A stretch of DNA of 64,000 nucleotides, taken from assembly GCF_000426825.1 (NCBI RefSeq), contig NZ_AUGC01000005.1, positions 124,001-188,000 on the forward strand, written 5' to 3'. The stretch comes from Thermonema rossianum DSM 10300 (GTDB lineage Bacteria; Bacteroidota; Bacteroidia; Cytophagales; Thermonemataceae). The notes below the pieces were generated by a model. That model was given only the letters and a program-made list of their open reading frames with translations. It was not told where the DNA came from and made no database searches. How positions within the stretch are numbered: the first letter of the stretch is position 1; each line of letters begins with the position of its first letter. This document shows positions 9,002 to 18,222 of this stretch, piece after piece. A program made the position numbers and the translations under genes.

Positions 9002-9670
9002 TTATAGACCCCTTGTTAAGAGCTCAGCCATAAGCACATAGCGTTCATCAAAAGGAATTTGTTGAACGCCCAGAATGGCATAGCCCATGGAATTTTGTTT
9101 GGCAGGAATACGCAATACCTCTTTGTCACCGGCTTTGACAACCACCTGCTCGCCTTTTTGAACCGCTTCGCAAATTTCCTTACCTTGATGATATACCTTT
9201 ATTTTACCGCTTTCTTTTCGTTTGATTTCGTAAGGGTTTTCGTTTTCTTCATTGTCACTTATTTTTACTTTATCGTCATAAAGTTTTACTTTCCATAGGA
9301 GTTGACCATTGGTGGTTTTTAGCTTGAATTTGCCGTCTTCATAGGCTTTTACCTCAATGAAATCATACCCGTCGGTGCTGTAGATGCGCTTTTCCCGGCT
9401 TTTGGCACGGGCTTCAATCGTACGGTTGTTGTCCACTTTTAGCGTAAAGCCGCCGTTTTGGTCGAATTTGATTTCAAAGACCGTATTCCCCTCTGCATCT
9501 TGAACCGCCACTTGTTCTACCGGGCTTTGTTTGGGAATGGCGGTGCCCTGTGTGCTTACTTCTTTTTGCTTTAAGCCGTTACCGGCCTCTTCGGACGACT
9601 CCTTTTGGTCGCAGGCAACCAGCCCTATGCTGAGAAGCAAGGAAAATAAAACTGCATGATGATAGCGCAT
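9002..9670 (-). CDS. Hypothetical lipoprotein
   Basis: 222 aa. The signal peptide has lipobox LVAC and the lipidated cysteine at 20, followed by an acidic serine/glutamate linker (DQKESSEEAG). The mature part is rich in lysine and beta-type residues, with repeated 'G.f.lk......ie.k.y.dgkfklkt' patterns, suggesting a small beta-sandwich or barrel. I do not recognise the family. It lies 25 bp downstream of ppk1 on the same strand and may be the third gene of a clpP-ppk-lipoprotein unit. Confidence 0.8.
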   Translation of the reverse strand: MRYHHAVLFSLLLSIGLVACDQKESSEEAGNGLKQKEVSTQGTAIPKQSPVEQVAVQDAEGNTVFEIKFDQNGGFTLKVDNNRTIEARAKSREKRIYSTDGYDFIEVKAYEDGKFKLKTTNGQLLWKVKLYDDKVKISDNEENENPYEIKRKESGKIKVYHQGKEICEAVQKGEQVVVKAGDKEVLRIPAKQNSMGYAILGVQQIPFDERYVLMAELLTRGL

Positions 9671-9695
9671 GGTTTATGGCATTTAGGGTGAAACA

Positions 9696-11921
9696 TCAGT
9701 CGAACAAACGGGCTTGCGCAACAGCTTTTTCGCTAACACGGTAAAACTCTTTGTGTACATTGAACAGGCGCTCGCCTTGCTTCGGCATTATCTTGGTGTA
9801 GGTGCCGTCTTCCTGCATTTCGTAAGCATTGACGTTGTCGCGCCAACAAGAAGCCAATATATGAATGGCTTGCTGCTTGGCCAGAGGGTCCACAATTAAA
9901 AAGAGCGACTCTATGCGCCGTTCAAAGCTGCGTACCATGACGTCGGCACTGCCGCCGTAAATGAGCGGATCGCCTGCATTATGGAAATAGTAGAGGCGGG
10001 AGTGCTCCAGGTAATCGCCCACGATGGAGCGTACCTCTATGTTGTCGCTCAAACCGGCGCGTTGGGGACGTAAGCAGCAAATGCCCCGCACAATCAACTT
10101 AATGGGTACGCCTGCCTGTGAAGCAGCATACAATTCATCGATAACGATTCGGTCTTCCAGCGAGTTAATTTTAATGCAAATACCACTCGGCTTGCCTTGC
10201 TTGGCGTTGTCTGCTTCTTGTCTGATGAGCTGAATGAGCGCCTGGCGCATATCGCGCGGCGATGTGATCAGATATTGGTAGGCATCCGGAATGGAGTGCC
10301 CCGTAATAGCATTGAAAAACTCCGATACGTCTTGTGCATAGGTTTCGTTGGCACTCAGCAGGCCTATGTCGGTATAAAGGCGTGCCGTGTCTTCATTGTA
10401 ATTCCCACTTGCTACATGTACATAGCGCCGCACCTCATTACCTTCTTTGCGTACAATCTGCAGCAACTTGGTGTGTGTTTTATACCCCCCGATGCCATAC
10501 ACAATATAACAGCCGGCCTTTTGCAAGCGCTGCGCTTCGCGTATGTTGTTTTCCTCGTCAAAGCGCGCCTTCAGCTCGAACAATGCTGAAACGTGTTTTC
10601 CATTTTCAGCAGCCTTCAATAAAGCTTCTGTGACCCGCGAGTGCCGCGAGAGCCGGTAAATGGTCATTTTAATGGAGAGCACGTTCGGGTCTTCGGCTGC
10701 ATCTTCAAGCAAGCGCAACACCCATTCAAAGGAGTTATAGGGGTGGTGCAGCAAGATGTCTTTTTGGCGAATAAGTTCAAAAATATCAGCCTCGCGTTCG
10801 TTTTGATGAATGCCCAGCGGCAATACCGGCGCAGGGAAAGCCGGTAATTTGGTTTTGAAATCGGGGTGTTTGATGATTTCCCAAAGTGCCGTAAGGTCGA
10901 TGAGCTCACTGATTTCAAAAATATTGTAATGGTCTATGTCCCAACGGTTGGTGAGTATGTTTAACAACCACTCGGAAAATCCGGGTTGTATTTCCAGGCG
11001 TACCACGCGCCCGGTACGGCGGGTTTTGAGCTTTTGCCTTACCTCCTCGATGAAATCGGCTTCCATGTCATCGCTTTCATCGAGTGTGAAGTCACCATTG
11101 CGGGTAATGCGAAAAGTGTTGGCCGACAGAATCTCTACATTCCGGTAAAGTACATGAATATGTTTGCGAATGATTTCCTCTATGGGTATAAAAAGAAGCT
11201 CGTTGCCTCTTTCTATGGTATAGAAGCGGGGCAAGTTTTGGGGCACCTGAATGAAAGAAGCTTTTTTGGCGCGCTTTTCCGATTGAGGGTTGATGGTGAC
11301 CACGCCAAAAATAAGCGACTGCGGACGAAGAATAGGGAAGGCGTGGAAGCTGTCGAAGACCATGGGGGTGAGCATGGGATAGAGCGTCCGCTCGAAATAG
11401 TTGCGTATTTCTTCCTGCTCTTCTGCTTTCAGGCTGTCAAGGTTGTTGACAATACAAAAACCATTGCGCTTAAATTGTTGCTTGAGGTCTGTAAATACCT
11501 TGTATTGCTCTTTGACAAACTCTTGCGCCTTGCTAAGCAAAGTGGCACGGAAGGGGCGTTCCCGCAAGCCTGAATAATCCAGGCGCTCTTTGTCGTAATC
11601 CAGGTAGTTATAAAGGCTTCCGACGCGTATGGTGAAGAACTCGTCTAAGTTGGAAGCCGTGATGGCTAAAAACTTGAGTTTTTCGAACAGATTGCGGCGG
11701 CTGCTGCGGCACTGGTCCAACACCCGCTCATTGAATTTGAGCCAGCTCAAATCCCGGCTGATATACCGGCTTTGGTCAATGATGGTGCTCAGGCGCTTGT
11801 CCGGATACGACGCTTGGTGGGTATTGGCACTAAAAACGCCCCGTTCCGGGCTTGCTTTAGGGTCAAGCCCGGACTCCCGGCGTCTTTCTTTTTCGGGTGT
11901 GCTTTCTTTCACTTTTACCAT
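9696..11921 (-). CDS. ppk1: Polyphosphate kinase 1
   Basis: 741 aa. The enzyme reversibly polymerises the gamma-phosphate of ATP into polyphosphate. The N-terminal domain starts 'YISRDLSWLKFNERVL' at about 53. The catalytic C-terminal half carries 'GYKTHTKLLQI' with H483, the equivalent of the autophosphorylated histidine, and 'YVHVASGNYNEDTARLYTD' with the second conserved histidine H502. 'SADVMVRSFERRIESLFLI' and the C-terminal 'KQGERLFNVHKEFY' also fit. About 45 charged residues precede the family's normal start. The start codon overlaps the end of clpP by 7 bp, which points to co-transcription. Confidence 0.96.
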   Translation of the reverse strand: MVKVKESTPEKERRRESGLDPKASPERGVFSANTHQASYPDKRLSTIIDQSRYISRDLSWLKFNERVLDQCRSSRRNLFEKLKFLAITASNLDEFFTIRVGSLYNYLDYDKERLDYSGLRERPFRATLLSKAQEFVKEQYKVFTDLKQQFKRNGFCIVNNLDSLKAEEQEEIRNYFERTLYPMLTPMVFDSFHAFPILRPQSLIFGVVTINPQSEKRAKKASFIQVPQNLPRFYTIERGNELLFIPIEEIIRKHIHVLYRNVEILSANTFRITRNGDFTLDESDDMEADFIEEVRQKLKTRRTGRVVRLEIQPGFSEWLLNILTNRWDIDHYNIFEISELIDLTALWEIIKHPDFKTKLPAFPAPVLPLGIHQNEREADIFELIRQKDILLHHPYNSFEWVLRLLEDAAEDPNVLSIKMTIYRLSRHSRVTEALLKAAENGKHVSALFELKARFDEENNIREAQRLQKAGCYIVYGIGGYKTHTKLLQIVRKEGNEVRRYVHVASGNYNEDTARLYTDIGLLSANETYAQDVSEFFNAITGHSIPDAYQYLITSPRDMRQALIQLIRQEADNAKQGKPSGICIKINSLEDRIVIDELYAASQAGVPIKLIVRGICCLRPQRAGLSDNIEVRSIVGDYLEHSRLYYFHNAGDPLIYGGSADVMVRSFERRIESLFLIVDPLAKQQAIHILASCWRDNVNAYEMQEDGTYTKIMPKQGERLFNVHKEFYRVSEKAVAQARLFD

Positions 11922-12514
11922 TCAAACTTATCTATGATTTTGTCCACAATACCATAAGCTACCGATTCCTCGGCATTCATCCAATAGTCGCGATCAAAAT
12001 CCTTCATGATTTTTTCCACGCTGTGCCCACAGTTTTCAGCCAATATTTTGGCACCTAATTCTTTGGTTTTTAAGATTTCCTTAGCCGTAATGGCAATGTC
12101 GCTGGCTTGTCCTTGCACCACGCCGCCTATGCTGGGCTGGTGTATCATCACGCGCCCGTGAGGGAAAATGAAGCGTCGCCCTTTGGTGCCCCCCGATAGC
12201 AGAATGGAACCCATGGATGCAGCCAAGCCCATACAAACGGTGGCTACCGGCGATTGTATCATTTGCATAGTGTCGTAGATAATCATGCCGGAGGTAACAA
12301 CCCCGCCGGGGCTGTTGATAAGCAGGGTGATTTCTTTGCCCGGCTCCATGCTGTCGAGGTACAACAGGCGCTCCACCACATACTTGGCCGATTGGTCGGT
12401 AACAGGACCCCACAAAAAGACTTTGCGCTCTTCTAAGAATTTATTTTCAAATTTATTACCTGCTGCTAACTCTTCGAATAATTCCCGAAGCTCTTTGTTG
12501 TTTGATGTTGTCAT
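11915..12514 (-). CDS. clpP: ATP-dependent Clp protease proteolytic subunit
   Basis: 199 aa from MTTSNNKEL at 12514; an in-frame ATG at 12541 would add 9 residues. ClpP is the serine peptidase that forms the two-ring degradation chamber fed by ClpX or ClpA/C. The catalytic triad is visible: S100 in 'MGLAASMGSILLSGG', H125 in 'MIHQPS' and D176 in 'DFDRDYW'. Length is normal for the family. It is the first gene of a unit with overlapping ppk1. The upstream 180 bp contain the terminator of the preceding dehydrogenase. Confidence 0.96.
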   Translation of the reverse strand: MTTSNNKELRELFEELAAGNKFENKFLEERKVFLWGPVTDQSAKYVVERLLYLDSMEPGKEITLLINSPGGVVTSGMIIYDTMQMIQSPVATVCMGLAASMGSILLSGGTKGRRFIFPHGRVMIHQPSIGGVVQGQASDIAITAKEILKTKELGAKILAENCGHSVEKIMKDFDRDYWMNAEESVAYGIVDKIIDKFEW

Positions 12515-12658
12515 AGTTATTGTTGTTTTTAAACTATTCAATTGATGATTTTATACCGAAAATAAAGCTTTTTTACATAAAGAAAAAGCAAAAGCAGTGC
12601 CTATAGTTCTTTATTCTCGGAGGTGATTTTGCAACTGGTTTGCTCATAGGTAGTTAAC

Positions 12659-12688
12659 AAAAAAAGATGGCTGACAAATTGCCAGCCA
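12659..12688 (-). terminator. Rho-independent terminator
   Basis: TGGCTG (12668-12673) pairs with CAGCCA (12683-12688). On the minus strand the stem is followed by seven T's (plus-strand A-run 12659-12665). It ends the dehydrogenase gene at 12718. Confidence 0.8.
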
Positions 12689-12717
12689 TGCTGTCAAAGT
12701 TTCTGATACGAAAAAAG

Positions 12718-13977
12718 TTATACCAGTTTTTGCAATGCTATTTCAAAAGCTTTTGCCGAAAGCTCTGTGGGTTTGTCCTGCTGTTCCCGGATGCGTTCAA
12801 GTGCTTGGCGTATGGTTTGTGAGGTGTCTGCAAAAATAGCTTCATCGGTGAGCACTTCATCTTCATAGGTCATCAAATAAGCAAACACACGCGCCATGCC
12901 GCAGTTGGCGATGAAGTCAGGAATCACCGACACACGCTCATCGGCATATTGGGCAATAGGACCGTAAAATATTTCTTCATCAGCAAAAGGCACGTTTGCG
13001 CCACAAGAAATAACCTCCAGCCCGGCGGCAATCATGCGATCGAGGTGCTCTTTTTGTACCAAGCGCGAAGCCGCAGCCGGTACAAAAACTTCTGCGCCTA
13101 TGTCCCAAATGCGTGCATTGGCTTCGGCAAAGGGTATCATGTCGGCAGCAACCAAAGCATTGCCCTTGCGCTGAACAAACAGTTCTTTGACTCTTTCAGG
13201 GCTCAAACCGTCGGGCGCCAGCAAGCCGTTGTCTTTGTCTATGATACCCACGATACGAACCCCCATTTCGGCAAGATACAAGGCAGCGGCAGCACCTACA
13301 TTGCCCCAGCCCTGAATAATGGCACGTTTGCCTTGTATTTCGCCGCCCCAAAGGTCGTAGAAGTGGCGGACGGCTTCGGCAACACCATAGCCGGTAATCA
13401 TATCGGCTACTGTGTACTTCTTCCCGGTAGAAGGCGTGAAGCGCGGATCTTCAATCACTTTGGAAACGCCTTGGCGAAGATTGCCTATCTTTTTGATTTT
13501 TACCGGCTTGGTAGGCTGAAAATGCCCGTTGACTATCCCTTCTTGCGGGTGCCACAAGCCATAGGATTCGGTGATGGGAATTACCTCATGAATTTCGTCC
13601 ACGTTCAAGTCGCCCCCTGTGCCGTAGTAGTTTTTTAACAAAGGAAACACGGCTTTATACCAGCGTCGCAGCACTTCTTCCTTGCGGGGGTCAGCGGGGT
13701 CAAAGTTGATGCCTGACTTGGCGCCCCCGATAGGTGGTCCGGAAACAGTAAATTTTACTTCCATGGTCTTGGCCAGTGACTCCACTTCCCTTTTATTTAG
13801 CCCTTTGCGCATGCGGGTGCCACCGCCGGCAGCGCCTCCTCGCAATGAATTGATAACCACCCATCCTTCAGCTCCGGTTTCTGCATCGTGCCATTCGAAA
13901 ACGATTTCCGGTGCTTTTTCTTCAAATTTTTTCAATAAGTCTTTTACTACCTCTTTCGACACGGTTTTGGTTGTCAT
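12718..13977 (-). CDS. Glu/Leu/Phe/Val family amino acid dehydrogenase (glutamate dehydrogenase-like)
   Basis: 419 aa from MTTKTVSKE at 13977; a start at 14049 would add 24 residues that do not look like part of the family. The substrate-binding domain holds 'RGGAAGGGTRMRKGLNKREVESLAKTM' and the catalytic-lysine loop 'PIGGAKSGINFDP'. The Rossmann NAD(P) site is 'IIQGWGNVG'. The C-terminal half includes 'ANCG', as expected. Reaction: oxidative deamination of an amino acid, or the reverse amination of a 2-oxoacid. The sequence lacks the N-terminal length of classical hexameric GdhA and could act on glutamate or branched-chain amino acids; the substrate cannot be fixed by eye. Confidence 0.9.
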   Translation of the reverse strand: MTTKTVSKEVVKDLLKKFEEKAPEIVFEWHDAETGAEGWVVINSLRGGAAGGGTRMRKGLNKREVESLAKTMEVKFTVSGPPIGGAKSGINFDPADPRKEEVLRRWYKAVFPLLKNYYGTGGDLNVDEIHEVIPITESYGLWHPQEGIVNGHFQPTKPVKIKKIGNLRQGVSKVIEDPRFTPSTGKKYTVADMITGYGVAEAVRHFYDLWGGEIQGKRAIIQGWGNVGAAAALYLAEMGVRIVGIIDKDNGLLAPDGLSPERVKELFVQRKGNALVAADMIPFAEANARIWDIGAEVFVPAAASRLVQKEHLDRMIAAGLEVISCGANVPFADEEIFYGPIAQYADERVSVIPDFIANCGMARVFAYLMTYEDEVLTDEAIFADTSQTIRQALERIREQQDKPTELSAKAFEIALQKLV

Positions 13978-14064
13978 AGGATTGATATTTTTCTTTGAAT
14001 TATTCAATGCTGTCTTTATAAAGTGCATTTTGGTGTTCAAAGATACCACATTTTTATGAAGCTA

Positions 14065-14105
14065 AGAAAAAAGCAAGCGGTCCATGGGGAAAGTACCGCT
14101 TGCTT
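14065..14105 (-). terminator. Rho-independent terminator
   Basis: 11-bp stem AAGCAAGCGGT (14071-14081) / ACCGCTTGCTT (14095-14105). On the minus strand it is followed by a T-rich tail (plus-strand A-run 14065-14072). It ends the NUDIX/hypothetical operon. Confidence 0.82.
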
Positions 14106-14128
14106 GCTTTTGGGAGTAAGGGTTTATA

Positions 14129-14452
14129 TCAGACAGCAACTTGCATTCGATTGGGCAAGTCGGTGTGGTCGGAAAGCAAAATAACACCTATAGCCGAGCG
14201 CACACCACGCATAAAAGATTCAAAGCTTGTGTGGCGGTGTTGGCGCAATACCTCGGCACACGCTTCAATGGCCTGCTGGCGCAGGTAGGGGTTTACCGGT
14301 CCGGCATTGAGCATTGCCAAGGTGTCTTCGATAATAAGTGCGGCAAGTTCTTCATAACGCCCGGCGGCATGATACGCTTGAAACTCTTCTTCTGACAAGC
14401 TTCTTTCTTTTACCGGCATAAGCGTGGGGGAGTATAACTCTTCCATAAGCAT
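14129..14452 (-). CDS. Small hypothetical protein translationally coupled to a NUDIX hydrolase
   Basis: 107 aa from MLMEELYSPT at 14452. This ATG overlaps the TAA stop of the upstream NUDIX gene as TAATG, the usual geometry of translational coupling; a start at 14497 would run back into that gene. The protein is soluble and mostly helical ('SEEEFQAYHAAGRYEELAALIIEDTLAML', 'RQQAIEACAEVLRQ'), with no motif I recognise. Context suggests it is always made together with the NUDIX enzyme. Confidence 0.75.
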   Translation of the reverse strand: MLMEELYSPTLMPVKERSLSEEEFQAYHAAGRYEELAALIIEDTLAMLNAGPVNPYLRQQAIEACAEVLRQHRHTSFESFMRGVRSAIGVILLSDHTDLPNRMQVAV

Positions 14453-15147
14453 TATAATTTGATATGATTGAATTTTTGCTTTATTACACACTCCCATACG
14501 AAACGTATGGAAGTATAAGTAGGTTGAAAAAAATTGGAAATTTCTTCATAAGGCACCCACAGGGCTTCTTCTATGCTCTCTTCCGTTTGTGGCTTAGGTG
14601 GTGAACATTCGCCGGCTTTCAAAAGATACCAGTAAGTTCGTTTGAGTACGATTTGACTGCCCATTTTATAGGTATGGTAAGTATCGCATATGAATGCCTC
14701 TATTTCTGCCTGTATGCCGGACTCTTCTTCTACCTCGCGGCGGGCTGCCTCTTCGGGCTTTTCGCCCTCTTCCATTTTTCCTTTGGGAATATCCCACTTG
14801 CCCAAGCGCTTGATGACCAAAAAAGAGGCACAAGAGGGGGCATAGACTACACCTCCGGCAGCTTCCAAATAAAGGAAATACTTTTTTAAAGTTTTAAGTA
14901 CTTTTTCAGCCTTCGACGTGCGTATTTCTAAAAAATAAATGAAGGGGTTGTATTCCTTTGCAAGCTGTTCTATGATTTGTAAAATAGTTTCCACAGACGG
15001 CTCTATGAGACATATACGCCCCCTGTGGGCAAGGGTCTCTTCTGCTGAAGCATTGCGCAAGGTTAGGTCGAAAGCGGAGGTGTCAGGGTCGGTATTGTGG
15101 TCTCGAATAAATACCGGAATGTCATTGAGAAATAAATTCATGCACAT
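14452..15147 (-). CDS. NUDIX hydrolase with an N-terminal extension
   Basis: 231 aa (the internal ATG at 15141 is an equally good start). The NUDIX box spans about residues 123-145: GKMEEGEK followed by PEEAARREVEEESGI, with the full G-x5-E-x7-REVxEE pattern that binds Mg2+ and the diphosphate. About 95 residues precede the NUDIX domain, including 'IYFLEIRTSKAEKVLKTLKKYF'; this extension is of unknown fold. The substrate is a nucleoside diphosphate linked to some other moiety and cannot be narrowed further. Operon with the next small gene (TAATG overlap); divergent from the SDR gene. Confidence 0.92.
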   Translation of the reverse strand: MCMNLFLNDIPVFIRDHNTDPDTSAFDLTLRNASAEETLAHRGRICLIEPSVETILQIIEQLAKEYNPFIYFLEIRTSKAEKVLKTLKKYFLYLEAAGGVVYAPSCASFLVIKRLGKWDIPKGKMEEGEKPEEAARREVEEESGIQAEIEAFICDTYHTYKMGSQIVLKRTYWYLLKAGECSPPKPQTEESIEEALWVPYEEISNFFQPTYTSIRFVWECVIKQKFNHIKL

Positions 15148-15268
15148 TGCATCTTATCAATTTGCAATTTTAATTAAAAAATTACATTGTTAAAAGTCTT
15201 TTTTAACTTTTTTCCAAAAAAGTCGTACCCTAAAACTAAGGTATTCGTTCACTAACGAGTGTAAAGTT

Positions 15269-16108
15269 ATGATAAAAAATATACTTTTGACCGGTGCCAC
15301 TTCCGGTATTGGCAAAGCTGCTGCCAAAAAGTTACTACAAGAAGGACATTTTTTGATTTTGCCCTATCGCAATGAAGAGAAAGCCACTGCTTTAAAAAAA
15401 GAATTGGAGGCTATTGCACCGGAACGCTTCGATTTACAGTTTTGTGATCTTGCTTCCTTTGAGTCTATCCGGGCATTTGCCGCTTATGTGAAAAATACTT
15501 ACCCGCACATAGATGTGTTGATCAATAATGCAGGCGTGTGGAATCAACGTTTTCGTGAAAGCAAAGATGGAATTGAGCTGACTTTTGCAGTCAATCATTT
15601 GGCGCCTTTCTTGCTGACCAACTTGCTTTTGGATTTGCTTCGTAAGGCAGAGCGGGCGCGAGTGGTGAATGTTAGCTCTGACCTGCACCAGGGAACCATC
15701 GATTTCGATGATATAGAGTTCCGGAAAAAGGAATATAATGGAATAGCAGCTTACCGCCAGTCTAAATTGGCAAATATTCTTTTCACCAAAGAGCTGGCAC
15801 GCCGTCTGCAGGACGAAGGCATCACAGCCAATGCTTTAATGCCCGGCTTTATAGCTACCAACATATTCCAGGATTTAAACTTTTTTGCCCGCTTGATGAT
15901 AAAAATCATGGCCAAGTCGCCGGAAAAAGGGGCAGAGACCATCGTTTACTTGGCGTTGAGCCCCGAAGTGGAAGGCATTACCGGCAAGTATTTTAAAGAC
16001 AAAAAGGAGGCCATATCATCACGCCAATCACAAAACATAGAGCTTGCCAAGCGCTTGTGGGCAGTCAGTGAGCAGATGACAGGCTTGCATGTATCTGTTA
16101 GTGAATAA
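15269..16108 (+). CDS. Short-chain dehydrogenase/reductase (SDR), retinol-dehydrogenase-like
   Basis: 279 aa. Cofactor motif TGATSGIG at 8-15, NNAG at 86-89, catalytic serine in 'VVNVSSDLH' near 136, and Y162-x3-K166 in 'AYRQSK'. The layout, with a C-terminal 'ANALMPGFIATNIF' and no quinone-type insert, resembles the RDH/WWOX-like branch acting on lipophilic alcohols or ketones; the actual substrate is unknown. The 3' end overlaps the convergent threonine synthase gene by 11 bp. Confidence 0.93.
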   Translation: MIKNILLTGATSGIGKAAAKKLLQEGHFLILPYRNEEKATALKKELEAIAPERFDLQFCDLASFESIRAFAAYVKNTYPHIDVLINNAGVWNQRFRESKDGIELTFAVNHLAPFLLTNLLLDLLRKAERARVVNVSSDLHQGTIDFDDIEFRKKEYNGIAAYRQSKLANILFTKELARRLQDEGITANALMPGFIATNIFQDLNFFARLMIKIMAKSPEKGAETIVYLALSPEVEGITGKYFKDKKEAISSRQSQNIELAKRLWAVSEQMTGLHVSVSE

Positions 16109-17225
16109 TCTTTTGAATGGTATCAACAGCTTTTAAGCCGGTAGAAGTAAGTACACTGACTATCGTTTCGCCTTCTTCTGCCTCTTGCAGCAGATAGCGC
16201 CGGGCGCCGGCAATTACCGCTGCGCAGGTGGGCTCCACAAAATAGCCTTTCCGGGCAAGTATCTTCACCATCTCTACTATTTCCGTTTCTTCAACGGCAA
16301 TAAATTTGCCTTTGCTTAGTTCTACATACTGCAGCATCTGGGTGCCACGCAGCGGGTTGTTTACGGCCATGCCTTCGGCAAGGGTCTTCTTTGCGGGGCG
16401 GGGCTGTATGAAGGCTTCGCCGCGAACAAAGGCTTCGTAAAGAGGGGCGCAATTTTTAGCTTGCACGCCAATGAGCTTAGGCATCTTGCTGATAATGCCT
16501 GCTTGTTTAAGCTCTCTGAATCCCAAATAACAACCGATAAGCAGAGAGCCGTTGCCTGCCGGCACAACCACTGTGTCAGGGGCTTGCCAGTGCAGCTGTT
16601 CGCATACTTCGTAAGCAAAAGTTTTTGTGCCTTGAAAAAAGAAAGGGTGCCATACGTGACTGGCATAATGGTACTGTTGAGCAAAGGAGTAGGCGACTTG
16701 TGCTACCTCGTCGCGTGTGCCTTTCACCAAATGCACTTTGGCACCATACAGTTTGATTTGTGTGATTTTAGCCGGCGAGGTATCGGCCGGCACGAATATG
16801 TCGCAGGCAATACCGGCTTTGGCGCAGTAGGCAGCCAGCGAAGCCCCCGCATTGCCTGATGAGTCTTCTACCACACGACGCACGCCCCACTCTTTTAGTT
16901 TGCTTACCAATACGGCTGTGCCCCGGTCTTTGAATGAGCCGGTGGGGTTCATGTATTCTATTTTTACTTTCAGCGCTTTGCCTTCCAGCTCTATGTCGTG
17001 CATGGGAGTGGCACCTTCCGAAAGGCTTACCACCGATGAAGGATGTTCAATAGGCAGCGCTTCCCAATAGCGCCAGAGCGTTTTGGGCCGCTTGCCGATG
17101 CGCTCCAATGGGAAGCGGGGCGAAAAATGCAGGTCAAGAACGCTGCCCTCTTCGCTGCACCATAGAGGCATGTCGGCGGGGTATTCTTTCCCGCTTTGCA
17201 AGCAAATAAGTTTGGCTTCTTTCAT
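16098..17225 (-). CDS. thrC: Threonine synthase (PLP-dependent)
   Basis: 375 aa from MKEAKLICLQ at 17225. It catalyses the last step of threonine synthesis: O-phospho-L-homoserine to threonine plus phosphate. The PLP lysine is K99 in 'NPTGSFKDRG'. The cofactor phosphate loop is 'PAGNGSLLIG', and 'EDSSGNAGASLAAYCAKAG' fits the fold type II family. The start 'LICLQSGKEYPADMPLWC' recalls the zinc-ribbon-like head of this threonine synthase class, although only some cysteines remain. Other fold II enzymes, such as threonine dehydratase, lack this N-terminus. Likely monocistronic; its 3' end overlaps the SDR gene. Confidence 0.88.
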   Translation of the reverse strand: MKEAKLICLQSGKEYPADMPLWCSEEGSVLDLHFSPRFPLERIGKRPKTLWRYWEALPIEHPSSVVSLSEGATPMHDIELEGKALKVKIEYMNPTGSFKDRGTAVLVSKLKEWGVRRVVEDSSGNAGASLAAYCAKAGIACDIFVPADTSPAKITQIKLYGAKVHLVKGTRDEVAQVAYSFAQQYHYASHVWHPFFFQGTKTFAYEVCEQLHWQAPDTVVVPAGNGSLLIGCYLGFRELKQAGIISKMPKLIGVQAKNCAPLYEAFVRGEAFIQPRPAKKTLAEGMAVNNPLRGTQMLQYVELSKGKFIAVEETEIVEMVKILARKGYFVEPTCAAVIAGARRYLLQEAEEGETIVSVLTSTGLKAVDTIQKIIH

Positions 17226-17395
17226 TGCTCGGCTATGAAAACACAAACCCAAGCTATTTAAAAAAAAGTATAATACCTAATACTTGGAAAAGCAGTAAAG
17301 TATTCAGTGTTTTGAATTGTTTTCGCGCTATTTTTTGTTAGATTTGTACAGTACACCGGGTGTTTGTTTACCACACTGTAAAACAATATTTTGCG

Positions 17396-18151
17396 ATGCG
17401 CTTCGTCTTTTTTCCTTTTCTTTGTTTTGCCTTTTGTGTTGCTTTGCAAACAACACAAGCACAAAGCGTTTTTGAAGATGCTTACACGCGTGAATATGCC
17501 TTTGGATTGAATATAGCCTCAAACGGCGGCTTCCCTTCCGGCGTTTATTTCCGTTACGGCAAGGTGAAAACAGCGCGTGTAAACAATATATGGGGGCTGG
17601 AAATAGCCGGTATTAAGCACCCCAAAGAGCGCAAAGTGCAAAACCCCTTTGGTCAGGGCAATGCTTTCGTATATGGCAAGGTAAATTACCTCTTTAGCAT
17701 ACGCCCGGAGTATGGCAAAGACTTGATTCTCTTTCGTAAGGCACCTAACGAAGGCGTGCAGGTAGATGTAGTGCTGGCTGCCGGTCCTTCCATTGCCGTC
17801 ATTAAGCCCTACATGATACTATACGATTATTCGCCGGATGGCATCATACCGCAAATCAGAGAAGAGCGCTACGACCCGAATATACATACCAATCCCAATC
17901 GCATTGCCGGAAGAGGAAGTTTCTTTAGTGGTTTTGGGCAAAGCGATATAGCTTTGGGGCTGCATTTACGCTTGGCCATGAGTTTTGAAGTGGGCGCTTT
18001 TCAGTCGAACCTTACAGGCATCGAAGCAGGCTTTTTGCTCGAAGCCTTCGACCGCACCATTACCATCTTGCAAGACAGCAATGGCAGTGTGGAAAATAGC
18101 TCGGTATATAACGCTGCTTATCTGAGTTTTTTCTTTGGCGGGCGTAAATAA
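17396..18151 (+). CDS. Predicted outer-membrane beta-barrel protein
   Basis: 251 aa from [10 protein letters not shown] at 17396; the longer start at 17360 adds 12 residues before the signal peptide. A signal peptide with cleavage near TTQAQ is followed by alternating amphipathic strands ('[22 protein letters not shown]', '[30 protein letters not shown]') and an aromatic-rich end ([10 protein letters not shown]). This is the usual profile of small PorT/outer-membrane-barrel type proteins. No specific family or ligand is recognised. It lies 72 bp upstream of lipA. Confidence 0.78.
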   Translation: MRFVFFPFLCFAFCVALQTTQAQSVFEDAYTREYAFGLNIASNGGFPSGVYFRYGKVKTARVNNIWGLEIAGIKHPKERKVQNPFGQGNAFVYGKVNYLFSIRPEYGKDLILFRKAPNEGVQVDVVLAAGPSIAVIKPYMILYDYSPDGIIPQIREERYDPNIHTNPNRIAGRGSFFSGFGQSDIALGLHLRLAMSFEVGAFQSNLTGIEAGFLLEAFDRTITILQDSNGSVENSSVYNAAYLSFFFGGRK

Positions 18152-18222
18152 AGCCTAAACCATTCTTGGCTTCTGCTTGTTTATTTGTAAACTTGCACTT
18201 CCAAACGATAAGATTTAAGGCT

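Noticed and set aside
17226-17395. Threonine-type leader or riboswitch upstream of thrC
   Set aside because: No run of Thr codons, no terminator/antiterminator pair, and no riboswitch consensus could be seen.
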